From an uncultured Ruminococcus sp. (lineage in GTDB: Bacteria > Bacillota > Clostridia > Oscillospirales > Ruminococcaceae), in the NCBI GenBank assembly GCA_937894495.1, contig CALCRR010000158.1, positions 1-9,706 on the forward strand: a DNA stretch of 9,706 nucleotides. The letters run 5' to 3'. The stretch's first letter is position 1; each line of letters starts with the position of its first letter. Under the pieces are notes generated by a model. The model was not told the DNA's origin. It worked only from the letters and a program-made list of their open reading frames with translations, and did not search any database. The translations under genes and the position numbers were made by a program. Positions 6,416 to 9,706 of the stretch are shown piece after piece.

Positions 6416-7810
6416 ATGTCGGGGTTAGCTGACCGTGTGGGGTATTCGCTGCTGGTGCAGATAATAATGGAATGCTGGAATGAGATAATACTGCTGATAC
6501 TGCTGTTTATAATGGCGGTGGGCGTGCAGAGCGACAAGACCGACGAGCTGAGAAAAAAGGTGGATATACCGCTTACGAAGGAGCTTATAATATTTAACGG
6601 GGCGGCGTTTGTTTATGCGCTGTTTCATATCATCGTTGTGTCACTCAGCAAGGTGACAGCCCCCGGTGCTGTGGCTACGGCGGACTTTTCGGTGTTTATG
6701 TATTATGCCGTGGGCGAGTTCCAGACGGTGTTTTTCTGGCAGGTGCTATATAAGTATGTGGTAAAAAAGCACGGCGGCGTGCGTATGAAAAAGGCGGCAT
6801 TTCTGATACTTATACTACAGATACCCATGCTGCTAATGCTGGCGGTCACGCCCTTTTTCAAGGTGCTTTACCATTTTAACGCTAAGGGTGAGTATGTGCG
6901 CAACTGGGGCTATGAGGTCTGGCAGGTGATAACCATTGTGACGTTTATCTTCATCAGCAGCGTGGTGGTCATCGGGTGGAGGCGTATAGACAGCTTTTTG
7001 AAAAAAATAATCATTGTGGGTGCGGTGTTCCCCTTATGCGGATTTATTGTCAGCCAGATCTTCGGGCTGAATGTTAATAATATCGCAGTTGGCATATCTG
7101 CACTGCTGATGTTTGTTATCTATGAGCATAACAAGACCGAGATAACCCTGAGATACGGCTATGAGCTTGAAAAAGCCAAGACCGAGCTTGCCGAGAGCAA
7201 GCTTGCGCTGGAGGAAGCCAAGAGCCAGACCCTTATGGCGCAGATACAGCCCCACTTTATCAATAACTCACTTATGGCGATACGCTCACGCTGCTTTGAT
7301 TACCCCGAGGTGTATGACTGCCTGACGGATTTTTCAAGATATTTAAGGTCGAACTTTGAGGCGCTGGGCGATACACGGCTGATACTTTTTGAGCAGGAGA
7401 TGGACAACATCGAAGCCTACCTCTCGCTGGAAAAGATGAACTACCGTGACAGGCTGAATGTGGTGTATGATATCGAGATAGATGATTTTATGCTGCCTGC
7501 CCTTTCGGTGCAGCCGCTGGTGGAGAATGCTGTGCGCCACGGTATAGGCACCTATGATAAGGGCGGCACTGTCACCATAAGCTCACACAGGCAGGGGGAC
7601 AGTATCGTGGTGGAGATAAGCGACGACGGCACGGGCAGCAAAAGTGAGAGCCCGCAGCAGAGGGAGCGCAGGGGCATAGGTATCAACAACGTTAAAAAGC
7701 GCCTTAAAAGCATGGCAGGCGGCAAGCTGGATATGATCAGCAAAGAGCAGGGCACCACCGCACGCATAACCCTGCCCGATAAGACAAGGCTTGATGAAGC
7801 AGAGAAGTGA
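6416..7810 (+). CDS. LytS/YehU-type sensor histidine kinase with seven predicted TM helices
   Basis: A 464-residue membrane sensor kinase. The N-terminal half has about seven hydrophobic segments (near 23-38, 57-78, 92-115, 126-148, 168-188, 196-216 and 220-237) with no extracellular domain of note, so the signal may be sensed in or at the membrane. A charged, probably coiled-coil linker (245-275) leads to a His_kinase-type phosphoacceptor box, QIQPHFINNSL (276-286, His280). The ATPase domain has an N box (LVENAVRHGIG, Asn371), a G1 box (DDGTG, 403-407) and a G2 box (GIGINNVKKRL, 420-430). All catalytic residues are present. The ATG follows GAGGGGTGA by six bases. The response regulator gene lies 13 bases downstream, so the pair is one transcript. 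The sensed signal is unknown; divergence from the purine operon is suggestive only. Confidence 0.88.
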   Translation: MSGLADRVGYSLLVQIIMECWNEIILLILLFIMAVGVQSDKTDELRKKVDIPLTKELIIFNGAAFVYALFHIIVVSLSKVTAPGAVATADFSVFMYYAVGEFQTVFFWQVLYKYVVKKHGGVRMKKAAFLILILQIPMLLMLAVTPFFKVLYHFNAKGEYVRNWGYEVWQVITIVTFIFISSVVVIGWRRIDSFLKKIIIVGAVFPLCGFIVSQIFGLNVNNIAVGISALLMFVIYEHNKTEITLRYGYELEKAKTELAESKLALEEAKSQTLMAQIQPHFINNSLMAIRSRCFDYPEVYDCLTDFSRYLRSNFEALGDTRLILFEQEMDNIEAYLSLEKMNYRDRLNVVYDIEIDDFMLPALSVQPLVENAVRHGIGTYDKGGTVTISSHRQGDSIVVEISDDGTGSKSESPQQRERRGIGINNVKKRLKSMAGGKLDMISKEQGTTARITLPDKTRLDEAEK

Positions 7811-7823
7811 AAGGAGCATAATT

Positions 7824-8522
7824 ATGATAACACTTACTTTGGACGACCAGATAGATGTGACCGAGCTGATGAAAAAAATGCTCAGGCGGATAGACCCCAA
7901 CGGCACCCATCTGACGGCAATGACCGCCGAGGAAGCCTTTGAGCTTATGTCGCAGGATATACAGGTGCTGTTTTTGGATATTGAGCTGCCCAGGATAAAC
8001 GGTATCGAGGTGGCGGATATCTTCTTGAAAAAGTACCCTGCGCTCAACATCATATTTGTGACGGGGCACCCTGAGTACAGCTTTCAGGCGCACGGGGTGT
8101 TCCCCAGCGGATTTTTGATGAAGCCTGTGGACGAAAAAGACCTGCGCAGGGCGCTGGAGCACCTGAGATACCCCCTGACGGACAAAAGGGGGCTGGTGGT
8201 GCGCTGCAAGCCCTTCGGGGTGTTCTTTAACGGTGAGCCCCTCACCTTCCGCAGTGAGCTGACTATGGAGCTTTTTGCATTTTTGGTGCATAAGGAGGGC
8301 GCATTTTGCACCAATGGTGAGCTTATTGCCGTTTTGTGGGACGGCGACCCCGAAAAGGAGGGCAGGCTGCGCCAGCTGGTGATGGATATGCGATCACGGC
8401 TGGAAAAGGTGGGCTGCCGTGAGATAGTAACAAAGCGATACGGCAAGGTGGCGCTGGATAACCGCCTGTATACGGTGGAGGGCGCAGCCGATACGATACC
8501 TGCGCAGTTCGGGTGGTACTAA
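7824..8522 (+). CDS. Response regulator, REC plus winged-helix (SARP/OmpR-like) output
   Basis: A 232-residue cytoplasmic transcription factor, the likely partner of the kinase upstream. The receiver domain (1-115) has the acidic pair Asp8-Asp9, phosphoacceptor Asp52 (VLFLDIELPRINGIEV), Thr80 and Lys100 in a KP pair, all intact. After a short linker, residues about 124-219 look like a winged helix of the transcriptional-activator type. There are beta strands at LVVRCKPFGVFFNGEPL, a helix-turn-helix region around ELTMELFAFLVHKEG and LRQLVMDMRSRLEKVG, and a final wing, YGKVALDNRLYTVE. This REC-SARP-like layout resembles COG3947 proteins. The start at 7824 was chosen over one 33 bases earlier, which lies inside the kinase gene, because AAAGGAG is seven bases upstream. 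Target genes are unknown; its own promoter and the secreted protein downstream are candidates. Confidence 0.87.
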   Translation: MITLTLDDQIDVTELMKKMLRRIDPNGTHLTAMTAEEAFELMSQDIQVLFLDIELPRINGIEVADIFLKKYPALNIIFVTGHPEYSFQAHGVFPSGFLMKPVDEKDLRRALEHLRYPLTDKRGLVVRCKPFGVFFNGEPLTFRSELTMELFAFLVHKEGAFCTNGELIAVLWDGDPEKEGRLRQLVMDMRSRLEKVGCREIVTKRYGKVALDNRLYTVEGAADTIPAQFGWY

Positions 8523-8548
8523 CTAGGCTTAGTGTCAACACACCCTAG
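8523..8548. repeat. Imperfect palindrome just after the response regulator stop
   Basis: CTAGG at the left pairs with CCTAG at the right, and GTGT-CA-ACAC lies in the centre. It has no T-tract, so it is a poor terminator by itself. Its right end overlaps the branched repeat that follows, and the two together may stop or stabilise the kinase-regulator transcript. Confidence 0.4.
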
Positions 8549-8627
8549 AGGCAAGAAGCAAGAAAACGGTACGCCTGCGGCGTATATTATCCGCTTTGGG
8601 GATAATAAGGTCTTGTTTCTTGCCTCT
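8547..8627. repeat. Branched inverted repeat that can fold as a three-way junction
   Basis: The outer arms 8547-8563 and 8611-8627 pair over 17 positions with one wobble. Inside are two further perfect stems: TACGCC/GGCGTA (8570-8575 with 8579-8584, 3-nt loop) and TATTATCC/GGATAATA (8585-8592 with 8600-8607, 7-nt loop). The two inner stems abut. The outer arm contains AGAGGCAAGA, which also occurs twice at 402-426, so this is probably one copy of a dispersed non-coding repeat of the genome. No open reading frame lies within it. Confidence 0.75.
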
Positions 8628-8635
8628 TTAAACGG

Positions 8636-8721
8636 GTAAAATATTTTACTAATTCGTTAAAGTTAACGGAATATTTACATTTGACTGACCGTAAATGACG
8701 TTGGTTGAACGGTTCGTTAAC
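8636..8721. promoter_or_regulatory. Palindrome-dense upstream region of the secreted protein gene
   Basis: In 86 bases there is a perfect 14-bp palindrome GTAAAATATTTTAC (8636-8649), the inverted repeat CGTTAA-AG-TTAACG (8655-8668) and ATTTAC/GTAAAT (8673-8678 with 8691-8696). TTCGTTAA occurs at 8653-8660 and again exactly 60 bases later at 8713-8720, where it overlaps GTTAAC. Sixty bases is close to six helical turns. These are candidate regulator sites lying upstream of two promoters. The protein that would bind is not known. Confidence 0.45.
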
Positions 8722-8729
8722 ACTTTGTA

Positions 8730-8738
8730 TGTTATAAT
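8730..8738 (+). promoter_or_regulatory. Possible distal extended -10 promoter
   Basis: TGTTATAAT matches the extended -10 consensus (TGnTATAAT). No good -35 box stands 17 bases upstream, so activity would depend on the extended -10 or on an activator bound at the palindromes just upstream. Confidence 0.35.
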
Positions 8739-8799
8739 AAAATTGTCTTTAAAAAGGTGACTTTGTTGAACTTTTTGTAAGATATGCACCGAAATGGGG

Positions 8800-8828
8800 T
8801 TGACAAAATTTAATTTTTGCTGTATAAT
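8800..8828 (+). promoter_or_regulatory. Consensus promoter of the secreted protein gene
   Basis: Perfect TTGACA (8800-8805) and TATAAT (8823-8828) boxes lie 17 bases apart with an A/T-rich spacer. The predicted start near 8835 gives a leader of about 125 nt. Confidence 0.88.
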
Positions 8829-8870
8829 TTTTAGCAGAAAATGTCAGCTGTGTTTTGGCGCAGATAAGGT

Positions 8871-8921
8871 AAATGCGTACACAATGGGGTGAAGGGCTTC
8901 TTTGTGCGCTTTTATGCATTT
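8871..8921 (+). promoter_or_regulatory. Candidate structured 5' leader element
   Basis: Within the long leader, AAATGC (8871-8876) can pair with GCATTT (8916-8921). Inside that, CACAA (8880-8884) pairs with TTGTG (8902-8906), and an alternative stem GCG/CGC (8875-8877 with 8907-8909) competes for the same bases. The apical loop is purine-rich. It ends about 20 bases before the AAAGGAGG ribosome binding site. It does not match a riboswitch class I know. Confidence 0.35.
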
Positions 8922-8959
8922 TTGGTAATTTAATTTTTTTAAAAAGGAGGAAATTGATT

Positions 8960-9706
8960 ATGGCGATTGAAAAAGGTCATAATGCAAAGCGTGTTACGGC
9001 AGGACTGCTGGCGCTTTCGATCGTAGCGGGTCAGCTTATGCTGCCTGCAAACGTTGGTACAGGAGGGCTCTTCGGAGGTATCAGTGCGTCTGCTGATACA
9101 TATACCGGCTCGGTAGACTCCAGCGCTTTAAAGGTTGGAGATATAGTTAGCAGCGGCACCATTGTATATAATAAAACCGGTGCTTTACTGGTAAATGCCG
9201 ATACAAATGAGACATTCGCAATGGAGGTACCTAGAGTCACCTTTAGCAGTACGTCTGTCATTACCGAAGTCAGCGGCGGTTATGTTAAGTATTCTACGCT
9301 CAAAAATGAAACTCTCGATTTGACAAGTAGCGCTAAAGTTGAAGAAAGTGATGATAACAAGGCCACATGGTATAGCGGCGACGATGATGGTGCAAACATC
9401 GGATTTAATAACTATGCATTAACTATTGATAACAAAAACGGCGCAATTATCTCAAAGGTCGAGCTTACGCCCGGCTATTTACACACTGAGGCTTCTAATT
9501 TCAGCTCAACAGTCGTTACTGATCCGAGTACAGCTGTTGTTTCCAGCAATCTTTCCGGCCAATACCAGAGTGTATCCGGCACTTTAACTATATCCGACAT
9601 CAACGCTGCAAGCGTAACTATCACATCTACATTCGGGGCATGGGCACAGTTCAAATCTGTAAAGATCTATTATGCGACCACAGCCGGAGCTACACAGCAG
9701 GACCCC
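8960..9706 (+). CDS. Secreted surface protein, N-terminal part (runs off the window)
   Basis: The open frame of 249 codons has no stop before the window end. AAAGGAGG lies nine bases before the ATG. The signal peptide is long: a basic N region (residues 5-11), a hydrophobic core (12-30), a Gly-rich spacer and likely cleavage after ISASA (41-45). Export by Sec is therefore expected. The visible mature part (46-249) has no Cys and is rich in Thr, Ser, Val and Asp, with alternating strands. A short module (KVGDIVSSGTIVYNKTG, about 57-73) is followed by a larger one (about 110-243) ending in SVTITSTFGAWAQFKSVKIYY-like strands. I infer beta-sandwich, carbohydrate-binding or adhesin-like folds, but no family is recognised. 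No catalytic motif is visible yet; anchoring or enzymatic domains could lie beyond the window. Confidence 0.8.
   Translation, partial: MAIEKGHNAKRVTAGLLALSIVAGQLMLPANVGTGGLFGGISASADTYTGSVDSSALKVGDIVSSGTIVYNKTGALLVNADTNETFAMEVPRVTFSSTSVITEVSGGYVKYSTLKNETLDLTSSAKVEESDDNKATWYSGDDDGANIGFNNYALTIDNKNGAIISKVELTPGYLHTEASNFSSTVVTDPSTAVVSSNLSGQYQSVSGTLTISDINAASVTITSTFGAWAQFKSVKIYYATTAGATQQDP

Noticed and set aside
7583..8291. Minus-strand open frames across the kinase-regulator junction
   Set aside because: They are antisense to two genes with intact catalytic motifs and show no start signals or recognisable domains.
1..9706. CRISPR arrays, tRNA or rRNA genes, insertion sequences
   Set aside because: I saw no regularly spaced repeats, no cloverleaf with tRNA-type conserved bases, and no transposase or integrase motifs.

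Overview
The window looks like chromosomal DNA of a Gram-positive gut or rumen Clostridia, most likely Ruminococcus or a close Oscillospiraceae relative. This is inferred from the Firmicutes-style ribosome binding sites and near-perfect sigma-A promoters, the style of the nucleoside-transport and Xpt proteins, and the long secretion signal of the last gene. Genus level is an inference; no search was run.

Layout. (1) 1-229: a broken minus-strand gene for a small zinc-ribbon membrane protein. It is frameshifted and runs into a 30-bp inverted repeat that starts at base 1. (2) 230-522: intergenic DNA with that gene's promoter, two copies of a 10-base repeat and the terminator of the next operon. 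(3) 6300-464, minus strand: a complete purine-salvage operon. It has a consensus promoter and a ~95-nt leader, then xpt (xanthine phosphoribosyltransferase), a BMP-family substrate-binding lipoprotein, a double-domain ATPase and two permeases of the nucleoside ABC family, ending in a rho-independent terminator. (4) 6345-8522, plus strand, divergent from xpt: a two-gene signalling operon. It encodes a 7-TM LytS-type histidine kinase and a response regulator whose output is a winged helix rather than LytTR. (5) 8523-8959: a 437-bp intergenic region packed with palindromes, a three-way-junction repeat and two candidate promoters. (6) 8960 to the window end: the first 249 codons of a secreted protein, cut off by the window edge.

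How it fits together. The transporter would bring purine nucleosides or bases into the cell and Xpt would turn xanthine into XMP, so uptake and salvage share one transcript. The divergent two-component system may sense a signal at the membrane; its target is not evident. The palindrome-rich region in front of the secreted protein is one plausible target, as is its own promoter, which carries a perfect inverted repeat across the -35 box.

The window is mostly well-known gene families. The parts that known families do not explain are the non-coding ones: the fold-back at the left edge, the dispersed AGAGGCAAGA repeat and its branched version, the unclassified xpt leader, and the upstream region of the secreted protein.
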